Shown here one piece after another: positions 50,130-63,467 of a DNA stretch of 64,000 bases. Under the pieces are notes generated by a model that searched no databases, was not told the DNA's origin, and saw nothing but the letters and a program-made list of their open reading frames with translations. Made by a program: the position numbers and the translations under genes. This DNA comes from Ruminococcus sp. (GTDB taxonomy: Bacteria > Bacillota > Clostridia > Oscillospirales > Ruminococcaceae), in assembly GCA_017542475.1 (NCBI GenBank), contig JAFXXD010000008.1:1-64000 (forward strand), written 5' to 3'. Position 1 is the stretch's first letter, and every line of letters starts with the position of its first letter.

Positions 50130-51707
50130 TCATTCACCGCTCGCGCCGTAGTTCGAGAGCACACGCGCGGACGGGTCGTTGACGTTGCAGCCCTCCCACT
50201 CCTTGTTGGGCATCCAGAAATCTACGACCATTTCGCTGTTGCCGCTGTAGTATTTCTCGAATATCTCGCGGTACAGGAGCGACTCCTTAGTAAAGGGCTT
50301 GGCGTGCGTGAACTTGGTGCATTTCAGCTCGAACTCCTCGTCCGAGTAGAAGCCGTTCGCGTATTCTTTTAGGTAGTCCACCATCGAGTGACCGACCGCG
50401 TCCGAGAACGCCGCCTTTTCGCGGTAGAGGATATCGTGCGGGAGGTAGTCGCCCTCGAAGGCATGACGGAGCAGATACTTGCCCTTGTTGTACTTGTTGA
50501 GCTTCATCTCGGGGTCGATAGCCATAACGTATCTCACGAAGTCAAGGTCGCCGAAGGGCACACGCGCCTCAAGAGAATTTACCGATATACAGCGGTCTGC
50601 GCGGAGCACGTCGTACATATGCAGCTCGCGGACACGCTTCACGGACTCCTGCTGGAAAGCCTCGGCGGAGGGAGCAAAGTCCGTGTACTTGTAGCCGAAG
50701 AGCTCGTCGGATATCTCGCCTGTTAGCAGCACGCGGATATCGGTCTGCTCGTGGATAGCCTTGCAGAGCAGGTACATTCCCATACTTGCGCGGATAGTGG
50801 TTATATCGTATGTTCCGAGGAGGTGGATAACGTCGTCAAGAGCGGCGATAACGTCGTCCTTGGTGATGATGACCTCGGTGTGGTCGCTGCCGATGTAGTC
50901 CGCGACCTGCTTTGCGTATTTGAGGTCGATAGCATCGGTGTTCATGCCGATGGCGAAGGTGCGTATCGGCTTGTCGGACTCGCGCTGTGCGATTGCGCAG
51001 ACGAGCGAGGAATCAAGTCCGCCCGAGAGCAGGAAGCCGACCTTTGCGTCCGCGTCGAGACGCTTCTTTACGCCCGCAACGAGCTTGTCGTGTATGTTTC
51101 TGCACACTGTCTCGATATCGTCGTGAATGACCTTGTCAACGGCGGCGATGTCGCAGTAGCAGTGGAACTCGCCGTCCTTGTAATAATGTCCCGGCGGGAA
51201 GGGCATTACCTTTTTGCAGAGCTTGACGAGGTTCTTCGCCTCACTCGCAAATACCATTGTCCCGTCGGCGGACTTGCCGTAATACAGCGGGCGTATGCCT
51301 ATCGGGTCTCGGGCAGCTATGAACTCTCCCGTTTTGCCGTCGTATATCACGCAGGCGAACTCCGCGTCGAGCTTCGCGAACATATCAGTGCCGTACTCCT
51401 TATACAGCGGCAGGAGTATCTCGCAGTCGCTGTCGCTCTTAAAGGTGCAGCCCTTGGCGATGAGCTCGTCACGCAGCGGGCGGAAGCCGTACAGCTCGCC
51501 GTTGCAGACTGCGAAGTCTCCGTCAAGCTCAAACGGCTGCATTCCCTCGGGAGTGAGTCCCATTATTGAAAGCCGCTGGAAGCCGAGAACTCCGCCTGCG
51601 ACCTCTGTTATCCTCTGGTCATCGGGTCCGCGGGAGACTGTTGCTTTTAGTCCCTCCGCGACCTTTTCCATACCGCCGATTCCGCAGTATGCCATTATCG
51701 TACACAT
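50130..51707 (-). CDS. asnB: Asparagine synthetase B (glutamine-hydrolysing)
   Basis: 525 residues. Class II glutaminase domain with Cys2 as nucleophile after Met removal (MCTIMAY), SRGPDD, NGELYG and the synthetase domain with the PP-loop LLSGGLDSSLVCAIA. It converts aspartate, ATP and glutamine to asparagine. GGAGG precedes the ATG. It is the last gene of the nitrogen-assimilation run on the minus strand, 84 bases after purF; that gap holds one GGCGGATAATATCCGCC repeat unit (51773-51796). Confidence 0.95.
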   Translation of the reverse strand: MCTIMAYCGIGGMEKVAEGLKATVSRGPDDQRITEVAGGVLGFQRLSIMGLTPEGMQPFELDGDFAVCNGELYGFRPLRDELIAKGCTFKSDSDCEILLPLYKEYGTDMFAKLDAEFACVIYDGKTGEFIAARDPIGIRPLYYGKSADGTMVFASEAKNLVKLCKKVMPFPPGHYYKDGEFHCYCDIAAVDKVIHDDIETVCRNIHDKLVAGVKKRLDADAKVGFLLSGGLDSSLVCAIAQRESDKPIRTFAIGMNTDAIDLKYAKQVADYIGSDHTEVIITKDDVIAALDDVIHLLGTYDITTIRASMGMYLLCKAIHEQTDIRVLLTGEISDELFGYKYTDFAPSAEAFQQESVKRVRELHMYDVLRADRCISVNSLEARVPFGDLDFVRYVMAIDPEMKLNKYNKGKYLLRHAFEGDYLPHDILYREKAAFSDAVGHSMVDYLKEYANGFYSDEEFELKCTKFTHAKPFTKESLLYREIFEKYYSGNSEMVVDFWMPNKEWEGCNVNDPSARVLSNYGASGE

Positions 51708-51791
51708 AGTTGATTCCTCCGAATAATAGGTATATCAAGCCTGCACATCGCCATTGATGTGCGGCTTCTATCGGGCGGATAATATCCGCCC

Positions 51792-53213
51792 CTACTTATG
51801 AATTTTCTCATCGAATTTGTTCTTGCTGCCCGCACCCGAAATGTCCACAGGATAATCGCCCGTGAAGCAGCCCTTGCAGTAGCCGAACTTATTGTCCACA
51901 AGCTCGCCGAGACATTCAGCTGGCAGATATGCAAGGCTGTCAGCGCCGATGTACTGCGCTATCTCCTCGGTGGAGCTGCACTTTCCCGCGATGAGGTTCT
52001 CCTCCGAGTCTATGTCCGTGCCGAAGTGGCAGGTGTGCAGGAAGGGCGGCGACGATATACGCACGTGCACCTCTGCTGCTCCCGCATCGCGCAGGAGCTT
52101 CACTATCCTCGCGCTCGTCGTGCCGCGTACTATCGAATCGTCTATCATTATCACGCGCTTGCCCGCGACGCTCTCGCGGACGGCATTGAGCTTTATCTTG
52201 ACCGCATTCTCGCGCTGGTGCTGCTCGGGCTGGATGAAGCTCCGCCCGATGTACTTGTTCTTGATGAAGCCGATACCGTAGGGTATGCCGCTTGCGTTCG
52301 CGTAGCCGAGAGCCGCGTCAAGTCCCGAATCGGGGACGCCGATGACTATATCCGCGTCAACGGGGCTGTGCTTCGCGAGAAGCTCACCCGCTCTCAGACG
52401 CGCGTGATGTACGGAAACTCCCTCTATCACCGAGTCGGGACGAGCAAAGTAGATGTACTCGAAAATGCAGATATTGCGCCTGCTTGTGCAGTTCGTGCGT
52501 ATCGACTGCAAGCCGTCCTGTCCGATGACGACTATCTCTCCCGCCTCGACATCGCGCAGGAACTCCGCTCCCACTGTTTCGAGGGCGCAGGACTCGGAAG
52601 CCACTACGTATGCGCCGTCGTGAGTGCGTCCGATGCACAGCGGGCGGAAGCCGTCGGGGTCGCGGAAGGCTATCAGCTTCGTCGCGGTCATAAGTATGCA
52701 GGAGTAGGCTCCCCTGATGAAGGGCATTGCCCGCTCGACCGCCTGTTCCGTGGACGAGCTTGAAAGTCGCTCGCGCACTATCGAATAGGCTATCGCCTCG
52801 GTGTCCGATGTGCCGTGGAAGATAGCTCCCGACATCTCGAAGGAGCGTCTCAGCTCCGCCGCATTGACAAGGTTGCCGTTGTGGACGAGAGCCATATTGC
52901 CCTTGATGTGGCGTATTACGAGCGGCTGGATATTGTTGTGGTTGTGCCCGCCCGTTGTCGAGTAGCGGACGTGTCCCACAGCCATATTTCCGCTGCCGAG
53001 CTTGTCGAGCTCCCCGCGCGTGAAGACCTCCGAAACAAGCCCGTCAGCTCGCTTGTGTCTGAAAACTCCGTCATCGCAGACAGTTATGCCGCAGCTCTCC
53101 TGACCTCTGTGCTGGAGCGCATACAGCCCGAAATATACCGATGCGGCGACGTCAGAGGTCTTGCTCTCGTATATGCCGAAAACTCCGCATTCCTCGTGGA
53201 TACTGTCAAACAT
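51792..53213 (-). CDS. purF: Amidophosphoribosyltransferase
   Basis: 473 residues. First step of purine synthesis: PRPP plus glutamine to phosphoribosylamine. After a short propeptide (MFDSIHEE) Cys9 is the glutaminase nucleophile (CGVFGIYE). GHVRYSTTG, HNGNL, the PRPP loop VIMIDDSIVRGTTS and the cysteine-containing FGYCKGCFTGDYP region, typical of the iron-sulfur type, are present. It lies 14 bases after the ANTAR gene, in a glutamine-centred operon, away from other purine genes. Confidence 0.95.
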   Translation of the reverse strand: MFDSIHEECGVFGIYESKTSDVAASVYFGLYALQHRGQESCGITVCDDGVFRHKRADGLVSEVFTRGELDKLGSGNMAVGHVRYSTTGGHNHNNIQPLVIRHIKGNMALVHNGNLVNAAELRRSFEMSGAIFHGTSDTEAIAYSIVRERLSSSSTEQAVERAMPFIRGAYSCILMTATKLIAFRDPDGFRPLCIGRTHDGAYVVASESCALETVGAEFLRDVEAGEIVVIGQDGLQSIRTNCTSRRNICIFEYIYFARPDSVIEGVSVHHARLRAGELLAKHSPVDADIVIGVPDSGLDAALGYANASGIPYGIGFIKNKYIGRSFIQPEQHQRENAVKIKLNAVRESVAGKRVIMIDDSIVRGTTSARIVKLLRDAGAAEVHVRISSPPFLHTCHFGTDIDSEENLIAGKCSSTEEIAQYIGADSLAYLPAECLGELVDNKFGYCKGCFTGDYPVDISGAGSKNKFDEKIHK

Positions 53214-53227
53214 TTTCTACGCCTCTC

Positions 53228-53809
53228 TTACAGATATTGCTCGCTCAGCTTATCTATTATCGCCAGTGCCGCAAGGCTCTTTTTCTTGCGCTTGTTCATG
53301 GCGTACTGTTCAAGATAAGCGTGTGCTTCCTCCTCGGTCATACCCTTGTACTGCATCAGCATAAATTTTGCCTTGTCTATCGCCTGTATGTCCTCTATCT
53401 TGGCTTCGAGCCGACGGTTCTCCTCGTACAGCTTCAGCGAGCGGTTCACGGCGATATCAAGCGTTTTCACGAGCTGGTAGAGCAGTGTGCGGCTGAACGG
53501 CTTGCCGACGATGATTATGCCCGTTTTGTCGGCGCGGTCGGCGACCTTTTCCGTCTGCTCGTCCTTTATCATAAAGATGCAGTTGGCGGTGGTGTTCTCG
53601 ATGATGTATTCCGCAAGCTCAAAGCCCGATTCGTCCATAAGCGGCGAGTTTATCACCGCGAGCTCCACGGACGGGTCGGCGTCGAAAACTGTCTTTGCCT
53701 GATAGGCTGATTCAACGAGCTTGGGGGTACAACGGAACGAATCACGGAGGAAATTCACAAGAGCTTCGGAGGCGTTTTTATTACTTGAAACTACAAGAAT
53801 CTTTTCCAA
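53228..53809 (-). CDS. ANTAR-domain RNA-binding antiterminator with pseudo-receiver
   Basis: 193 residues. Residues about 1-115 have a receiver fold, but the phosphoacceptor Asp is Asn54 (AVINSPL) and the acidic pocket is SSN, so control by phosphorylation is unlikely. A coiled coil leads to the ANTAR domain (about 128-190: KAKFMLMQYKGMTEEEAHAYLEQYAMNKRKK). ANTAR proteins bind paired RNA hairpins and prevent termination. It lies between the glutamine synthetase-like gene and purF. The hairpin-plus-U-run leaders of gltB and amt are the obvious candidate targets; this is inference. Confidence 0.9.
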   Translation of the reverse strand: MEKILVVSSNKNASEALVNFLRDSFRCTPKLVESAYQAKTVFDADPSVELAVINSPLMDESGFELAEYIIENTTANCIFMIKDEQTEKVADRADKTGIIIVGKPFSRTLLYQLVKTLDIAVNRSLKLYEENRRLEAKIEDIQAIDKAKFMLMQYKGMTEEEAHAYLEQYAMNKRKKKSLAALAIIDKLSEQYL

Positions 53810-53821
53810 AGCTTACCTCCG

Positions 53822-55099
53822 TCAGAGACTGTAAAAATACTGTTTTTCCTCGAACGCTTCCTTGTCGTAGGCGGAGGAATAACCGCGCCATTCCTCGCGG
53901 CTGTAATCAAGCAGGACCTCGAGTATATTTGCGGGAACGTGCTTCTTCACGAAGTCCGAGCTCTCGGCGCAGGAGACAGCCTCCTCAAGTGTGGAGGGCA
54001 GGCGCTCCGAGCCTGTGTTTTTCTCGGGCAGAGCGAGCTTTTCGGCTATGCCCTCGAGTGCTGAATAAATCAACAGACCGAGCACGAAATACGGGTCGCA
54101 GACACAATCCGCGGCACGGAGCTCGACGGAGGTGTTCTCGCTGTCGGGATTCATACGGATAAGCTGTGAGCCCTCCTCGTCCGACCATATGATATCGCGG
54201 GGAGCTGTGAACTCGCCCAGTCTCGCGTAGGAATTCACGGTCGAATTCGTGAACAGCGTAAACTCGCGGATATGCTTCATTATTCCTGCCGCGGCGCTTC
54301 TGAGAAGGTCGTTGTCGCCTGACTTCGTCTCCTCGAGCATATCGTTGTCGGGGAAGATATTGAAGCTGATATGCATACCGTTTCCGCAGTCATTGCGGAG
54401 CGGCTTGGGCATAAAGCTCGCGTGAACGCCGTGAGTCTCGGCGACCGACTTTACAGCCGACTTGAAGCTGAGGAAAGTATCAGCCGCCTTCAGAGCCGAC
54501 GATGCGTTGAAGTCTATCTCGTGCTGACCGCAGCCGCTCTCGTGGCGCGAGGATATCGGGTGGATACCCATCTGCTCGAGAGTGAGGCATACGTCGCGGC
54601 GTATATTCTCGCCCTTGTCGTCGGGAGCGACATCGCAGTAGCCCGCATAGTCGTGCGGAGTTTTCGTTGGCAGACCGCTGTCGTCCTTGCGGAAAAGAGT
54701 GAACTCGCAGGACGTGCCGAAGCGGAAGCAATAGCCCGCCGCAACGGCTGCCTTCATCGCCTTTTTGAGGAAGTATCTGCCGTCGCCCTCGAAGGGAGTG
54801 CCGTCCTCGTAGCGGATATAGCAGAACATTCTTATAACTCTGCCCTGCTGGGGTCTCCACGGGAGAACGGTCATAGTCTGAGCGTCGGGGAAGAGGAAGA
54901 GGTCCTTGCCGTTTGCAGCCTCAAAGCCCGCTATCTTCTTTGCGGTGATGCGGACTCCGCGCTCGAAGGTGACTGCGAGCTCCGATGAAAGGACGGAGAT
55001 GTTTTTCAGTCTGCCCTTCATATCGCAGAACGTCAGCTTGACGAACTTGACGTCGTTTTCCTCTATATACTGCAATATCTCATTTTCCGAATATATCAT
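53822..55099 (-). CDS. Glutamine synthetase family protein (type I-like, divergent)
   Basis: 425 residues, a little short for GlnA (about 440-470). The beta-grasp domain (VKFVKLTFCDMKGRLKNISV) and catalytic domain are recognisable: CEFTLF, GCGQHEIDF and GNGMHISFNI. Several usual residues differ: GMHVHQS is HISFN, and RSPDxxxNPY is RAADCVCDPY. It may be a true but divergent synthetase or a sensor-like paralogue; gut Clostridia often use GSIII as the main enzyme. It sits 13 bases after gltD and 12 bases before the ANTAR gene. Confidence 0.85.
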   Translation of the reverse strand: MIYSENEILQYIEENDVKFVKLTFCDMKGRLKNISVLSSELAVTFERGVRITAKKIAGFEAANGKDLFLFPDAQTMTVLPWRPQQGRVIRMFCYIRYEDGTPFEGDGRYFLKKAMKAAVAAGYCFRFGTSCEFTLFRKDDSGLPTKTPHDYAGYCDVAPDDKGENIRRDVCLTLEQMGIHPISSRHESGCGQHEIDFNASSALKAADTFLSFKSAVKSVAETHGVHASFMPKPLRNDCGNGMHISFNIFPDNDMLEETKSGDNDLLRSAAAGIMKHIREFTLFTNSTVNSYARLGEFTAPRDIIWSDEEGSQLIRMNPDSENTSVELRAADCVCDPYFVLGLLIYSALEGIAEKLALPEKNTGSERLPSTLEEAVSCAESSDFVKKHVPANILEVLLDYSREEWRGYSSAYDKEAFEEKQYFYSL

Positions 55100-55112
55100 T
55101 TTAGCCTCCGTA

Positions 55113-56597
55113 TCAAAGATTGGTGTAGCCCATCAGGTATTCGTCGACCTCTGCCGCTGCGTCGCGTCCCTCGCGGATAGCGCGTACCACGAGCGACTGT
55201 CCGATGTGCATATCGCCTGCTGTGAATACCTTTTCAACGTCTGTATTGTGCTTGCCGACAGCTGTTTTTACATTAGTGCGCTGGTCGAGCGATACACCGA
55301 AGGCGTCCGCCACATACTGCTGACAGCCGAGGAATCCCGCCGCTATGAGACAGAGCTCGCAGGGGAGCGTTTCCTCGCTGCCCGCTATCTCGTTCATCGT
55401 GCGTCTGCCTGTTTCGGGGTCTGTACCGAATTCGAGCCTGACGGTCTTCACAGCCGAAAGCTTGCCGCTCTCGTCTTTGATGAACTCCTTGACAGTCGTA
55501 CAGTAGATACGCGGGTCGTGACCGAATACCGCGATAGCTTCCTCCTGACCGTAGTCGGTCTTGCAGACTCTCGGGTATTGAGGAAAGGGATTGTTCTCGG
55601 CTCTCTCGTCTGGGAGCTTGGGCATCATTTCGAGCTGTACCACCGACTTGCAGCCGTGGCGTACAGATGTGCCCACGCAGTCATTTCCCGTATCGCCGCC
55701 GCCGATTATGACGATGTTCTTGTCCTTGGCGGAGATGAATTTGCCGTCCCTGAGCTCGGAATCGAGCAGGCTCTTCGTGGTCGCCTTGAGGAAATCCACC
55801 GCGAAGTATATGCCCTCGGCATCACGTCCCTCAGCCCTGATATCACGCGGATTCGATGAGCCGCACGCGAGCACTACTGCGTCAAAGCTGCCGAGTATCT
55901 CCTCAGCGGAAACGTTTTCGCCGACATTGGAATCAGTCCTGAACTCCACGCCCTCAGCCTTCATAAGCTCCACGCGGCGCTCGATGATGTGCTTTTCGAG
56001 CTTCATATTCGGTATGCCGTACATAAGCAGTCCGCCTACACGGTCGGAGCGCTCGAACACAGTCACACTGTGACCGCGCTTGTTGAGCGTATCTGCGGCG
56101 GCAAGTCCCGACGGACCCGAGCCGATGACCGCTACGCGCTTGCCGCTTCTTACAGCGGGTATCTGCGGCTGCATAAGACCATTTGCGAAGCCGAATTCAA
56201 TGATGGAATTCTCGTTCTCCTTCGTGGTCACGGGCGAATCGTAAACTCCGCAGATACAAGCCTTCTCGCACAGTGCGGGACATACTCTCGACGTGAACTC
56301 GGGGAAGTTGTTAGTCATCAGCAGACGGCTCAGCGCCTGCTCCTTCTGACCGTGGTAAAGGAGGTCGTTCCACTCGGGAATGAGGTTGTTGAGCGGGCAG
56401 CCCGATATCATTCCGCATAGCATTTTACCGTTCTGGCAGAAGGGCACTCCGCAGTCCATACAGCGTGAAGCCTGCTCGCGGCGGTGTTCCTCGTCGAGCT
56501 GCACGTGGAACTCGTTGAAGTCCTTGATGCGCTCAAGAGGTTCCTTTGCCGATGTTTCTGTCCTTGCAAATTCAAGAAATCCTGTTGCCTTTCCCAT
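55113..56597 (-). CDS. gltD: Glutamate synthase (NADPH) small subunit
   Basis: 494 residues. N-terminal cysteine-rich iron-sulfur region (CMDCGVPFC, CPLNNLIPEW, CPALCEKACICG), FAD-binding GSGPSGLAAADTLNKRGHSV and NADPH-binding IIGGGDTGNDCVGTSVRHG. It passes electrons to GltB for making glutamate from 2-oxoglutarate and glutamine. It starts three bases after the gltB stop. Confidence 0.96.
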   Translation of the reverse strand: MGKATGFLEFARTETSAKEPLERIKDFNEFHVQLDEEHRREQASRCMDCGVPFCQNGKMLCGMISGCPLNNLIPEWNDLLYHGQKEQALSRLLMTNNFPEFTSRVCPALCEKACICGVYDSPVTTKENENSIIEFGFANGLMQPQIPAVRSGKRVAVIGSGPSGLAAADTLNKRGHSVTVFERSDRVGGLLMYGIPNMKLEKHIIERRVELMKAEGVEFRTDSNVGENVSAEEILGSFDAVVLACGSSNPRDIRAEGRDAEGIYFAVDFLKATTKSLLDSELRDGKFISAKDKNIVIIGGGDTGNDCVGTSVRHGCKSVVQLEMMPKLPDERAENNPFPQYPRVCKTDYGQEEAIAVFGHDPRIYCTTVKEFIKDESGKLSAVKTVRLEFGTDPETGRRTMNEIAGSEETLPCELCLIAAGFLGCQQYVADAFGVSLDQRTNVKTAVGKHNTDVEKVFTAGDMHIGQSLVVRAIREGRDAAAEVDEYLMGYTNL

Positions 56598-56600
56598 AGC

Positions 56601-61136
<4,536 letters not shown>

Positions 61137-61188
61137 ATCATTCACTTGCCTTTCCGACACGGAGCGCCATTGATCCGCATCGCATAAT

Positions 61189-61233
61189 AAAAAAGGACGT
61201 CCATACAGACAGCAAGCCTGTACGAACGTCCTT
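61189..61233 (-). terminator. Start-proximal attenuator hairpin of the glt operon
   Basis: In minus-strand RNA, AAGGACGT pairs with ACGTCCTT and TCGTACAG pairs with CTGTATGG (with G-U pairs), followed by six U. It begins only a few bases after the start point predicted from the promoter at 61247-61275, and about 55 bases before gltB. Such a position suits regulated antitermination. Confidence 0.75.
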
Positions 61234-61246
61234 GTTACTAATGAAC

Positions 61247-61275
61247 ATCTTATCACGTTAAAGCGGAAATGTCAA
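61247..61275 (-). promoter_or_regulatory. SigmaA promoter of the glt operon
   Basis: Minus-strand TTGACA (61270-61275), 17 bases, TAAGAT (61247-61252). Confidence 0.8.
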
Positions 61276-61376
61276 TAGGAAAATCGGGCAATACGGCGCT
61301 TTCGTGAAATTTACACAGTTATTCTCCGCTAACATCAAAGAAAAAATATGCGATACGTCAAATTTGTAAAAAGCTA

Positions 61377-61405
61377 TTGACAAATCTTTCGCAAAGAGCT
61401 ATAAT
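61377..61405 (+). promoter_or_regulatory. SigmaA promoter of amt-PII
   Basis: TTGACA (61377-61382), 17 bases, TATAAT (61400-61405): full consensus. Confidence 0.85.
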
Positions 61406-61420
61406 GGCATTGTAAACAGC

Positions 61421-61525
61421 AAGGGAGCTGAGGACGCTGAGTCCTTGGCTCTTTTTTTGGTTTATAGCGCTAATTCCATACACAAAGGGGTGTATGATGT
61501 CACAGCAGACATCATGCACCCTTTT
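61421..61525 (+). promoter_or_regulatory. Two-hairpin attenuator leader of amt-PII
   Basis: Hairpin 1 (61421-61458): AGGGAGCTGAGGAC pairs with GTCCTTGGCTCTTT and is followed by a U-run, so it can terminate. Hairpin 2 (61484-61525): an 18-bp stem, AAAGGGGTGTATGATGTC with GACATCATGCACCCTTTT, closed by the hexaloop ACAGCA. A at loop position 1 and G at position 4 match the published ANTAR target rule. Both lie ahead of the amt start. Confidence 0.6.
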
Positions 61526-61561
61526 GAATTTTATGCTGTAATTTTTTAAGGAGGAATCCCT

Positions 61562-63370
61562 ATGGACGCTCAGACAATCATATCACAAGTGACTGAGAGC
61601 ACGAACGGCGTAGTATTCGGAGTATGGTTCCTTATAGGCGCAGCTCTCGTATTCTTTATGCAGGCAGGCTTTGCAATGGTGGAGACAGGCTTCACCCGCG
61701 CAAAGAACGCAGGCAACATTATAATGAAAAACCTGATGGACTTCTGTATCGGTACAGTGGTTTTCATCGTTATCGGCTTCGGTCTTCTCTTCGGCGAGGA
61801 CCTCGTAGGCATAATCGGCAAGCCCGGATTTGACATCTTCACTTCCTACGGCTCGTTCGACTGGTCGAACTTCGTGTTCAACCTCGTATTCTGCGCGACT
61901 ACAGCTACCATCGTTTCGGGAGCTATGGCAGAGCGCACAAAGTTCCTTTCCTACTGCGTTTACTCAGCTATCATCAGCGCTGTTGTGTACCCGATAGAGG
62001 CACACTGGGGCTGGGGCGGCGGCTGGCTGGCTCAGTGGGGCTTCCACGATTTCGCTGGTTCGGCTCACATCCATATGGTCGGCGGTATCGCAGCTCTCGT
62101 AGGTGCGGCTATCCTCGGACCGAGAATCGGTAAATTCCACAAGACCAAGGACGGCGAGACCAAGGTAAACGCTATCCCAGGCCACAATCTCACAATTGGC
62201 GCTCTCGGCGTATTCATTCTGTGGTTCGGCTGGTACGGCTTCAACGGTGCGGCTTGCACATCTATCGACCAGCTCGGCTCGGTATTCCTTACAACCACTA
62301 TCGCTCCCGCAGTTGCGACAGTAACTTGTATGATATTCACATGGGTAAAGTACGGCAAGCCCGATGTTTCGATGTGCCTGAACGCTTCGCTCGCAGGACT
62401 TGTAGGTATCACAGCTCCCTGTGACGTAACAGACGCTTTCGGCTCGACAATGGTCGGCATTGTATCAGGTCTGCTCGTTTGCTTCGGCGTATGGTTCCTC
62501 GACTACGTGCTCCACATCGACGACCCTGTCGGCGCGGTTGCAGTTCATATGATGAACGGTATCTGGGGCACTATCGCAGTTGGTCTCTTTGCTAACCCCG
62601 AGGTTCCCGGCTATTCACTCGCTGACCAGAACGGAGACCAGCTCGCAGGTCTGTTCTACGGCGGCGGCTTCGGTCTCCTCGGCAGACAGCTCACGGGCTT
62701 CGCTGCTATCGCACTCTTCACGGCAGTTTCAATGGTAATAGTATTCTTCCTCATCAAGGCGACGATCGGTCTTCGTGCTTCCGAGCAGGAGGAGATCATC
62801 GGTCTCGACGTTACAGAGCACGGACTCATCTCCTCTTACGCTGACTTTGCTCCCGCACTCACAGACGCAGGTATGCACGGCTATACAAAGGACGATGCAA
62901 AGAGCGTGAAGAAGGTCGGTACTCCCGAGGCTCCTGCTGTTACTGTCGATGAGGCGGTAGAGGTGAAGAACTACTCGACACCTTCGCCCGACGGCGCAAC
63001 AAAGCTCACAAACATTGTTGTTATATTCAAGCAGCAGAAGCTTCAGCAGTTCATCGAGGCTATGGAGCACATCGACGTAAAGGGCATCACAGTCACGAAT
63101 GTGCTCGGCTGCGGTATGCAGAACGGACAGAAGAACTACTACCGTGGTGCTACTGTTGAGATGAACCTGCTTCCCAAGGTAAAGGCTGAGATCGCGGTAT
63201 GTGCGGTTCCTGTTGAAAAGGTTGTAGCGGCGGCAAAGGCTGCCCTCTACACAGGCAACTACGGTGACGGCAAGATGTTCATCTACGACATCGAGAACGT
63301 CATCAAGATACGTACAGGCGAGGAAGGCTACAACGCGCTCCACGATTCGGCGGAGTGGGAAAAGGCATAA
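61562..63370 (+). CDS. amt: Ammonium transporter fused to a PII signalling domain
   Basis: 602 residues. Residues about 15-415 are the Amt channel with about eleven membrane helices: GFAMVETGFTRAKNAGNI, the pore-histidine segment YPIEAHWGWGGGW, WFGWYGFNGA and the second pore histidine AVHMMNGIWGT. A linker leads to a PII (GlnB/GlnK) domain at about 480-602: TNIVVIFKQQKL, the T-loop QKNYYRGATVEMNLLPK, and GDGKMFIYDIENVIKIRTGE. PII normally binds Amt from the cytosol; here the regulator is tethered. GGAGG precedes the ATG. Divergent from the glt operon. Confidence 0.94.
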   Translation: MDAQTIISQVTESTNGVVFGVWFLIGAALVFFMQAGFAMVETGFTRAKNAGNIIMKNLMDFCIGTVVFIVIGFGLLFGEDLVGIIGKPGFDIFTSYGSFDWSNFVFNLVFCATTATIVSGAMAERTKFLSYCVYSAIISAVVYPIEAHWGWGGGWLAQWGFHDFAGSAHIHMVGGIAALVGAAILGPRIGKFHKTKDGETKVNAIPGHNLTIGALGVFILWFGWYGFNGAACTSIDQLGSVFLTTTIAPAVATVTCMIFTWVKYGKPDVSMCLNASLAGLVGITAPCDVTDAFGSTMVGIVSGLLVCFGVWFLDYVLHIDDPVGAVAVHMMNGIWGTIAVGLFANPEVPGYSLADQNGDQLAGLFYGGGFGLLGRQLTGFAAIALFTAVSMVIVFFLIKATIGLRASEQEEIIGLDVTEHGLISSYADFAPALTDAGMHGYTKDDAKSVKKVGTPEAPAVTVDEAVEVKNYSTPSPDGATKLTNIVVIFKQQKLQQFIEAMEHIDVKGITVTNVLGCGMQNGQKNYYRGATVEMNLLPKVKAEIAVCAVPVEKVVAAAKAALYTGNYGDGKMFIYDIENVIKIRTGEEGYNALHDSAEWEKA

Positions 63371-63378
63371 GCTGACCA

Positions 63379-63439
63379 AGGCTTCCGCAGACACATCTTA
63401 AAAATCCAGATGAATTCTCCACCGTCTGCGGAATGCCTT
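63379..63439. other. Inverted repeat between amt and pyrG
   Basis: GGC-TT-CCGCAGAC (63378-63391) pairs with GTCTGCGG-AAT-GCC around a ~30-base loop that itself holds CATCT/AGATG. A short T-run follows. It may end the amt transcript or sit in the pyrG leader. Confidence 0.4.
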
Positions 63440-63467
63440 TCTCATAAATGTATTTCAAGGAGCATAA

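Noticed and set aside
53822-55099. GSIII-type glutamine synthetase (glnN)
   Set aside because: GSIII is about 700 residues; this is 425 residues with GSI-type order.
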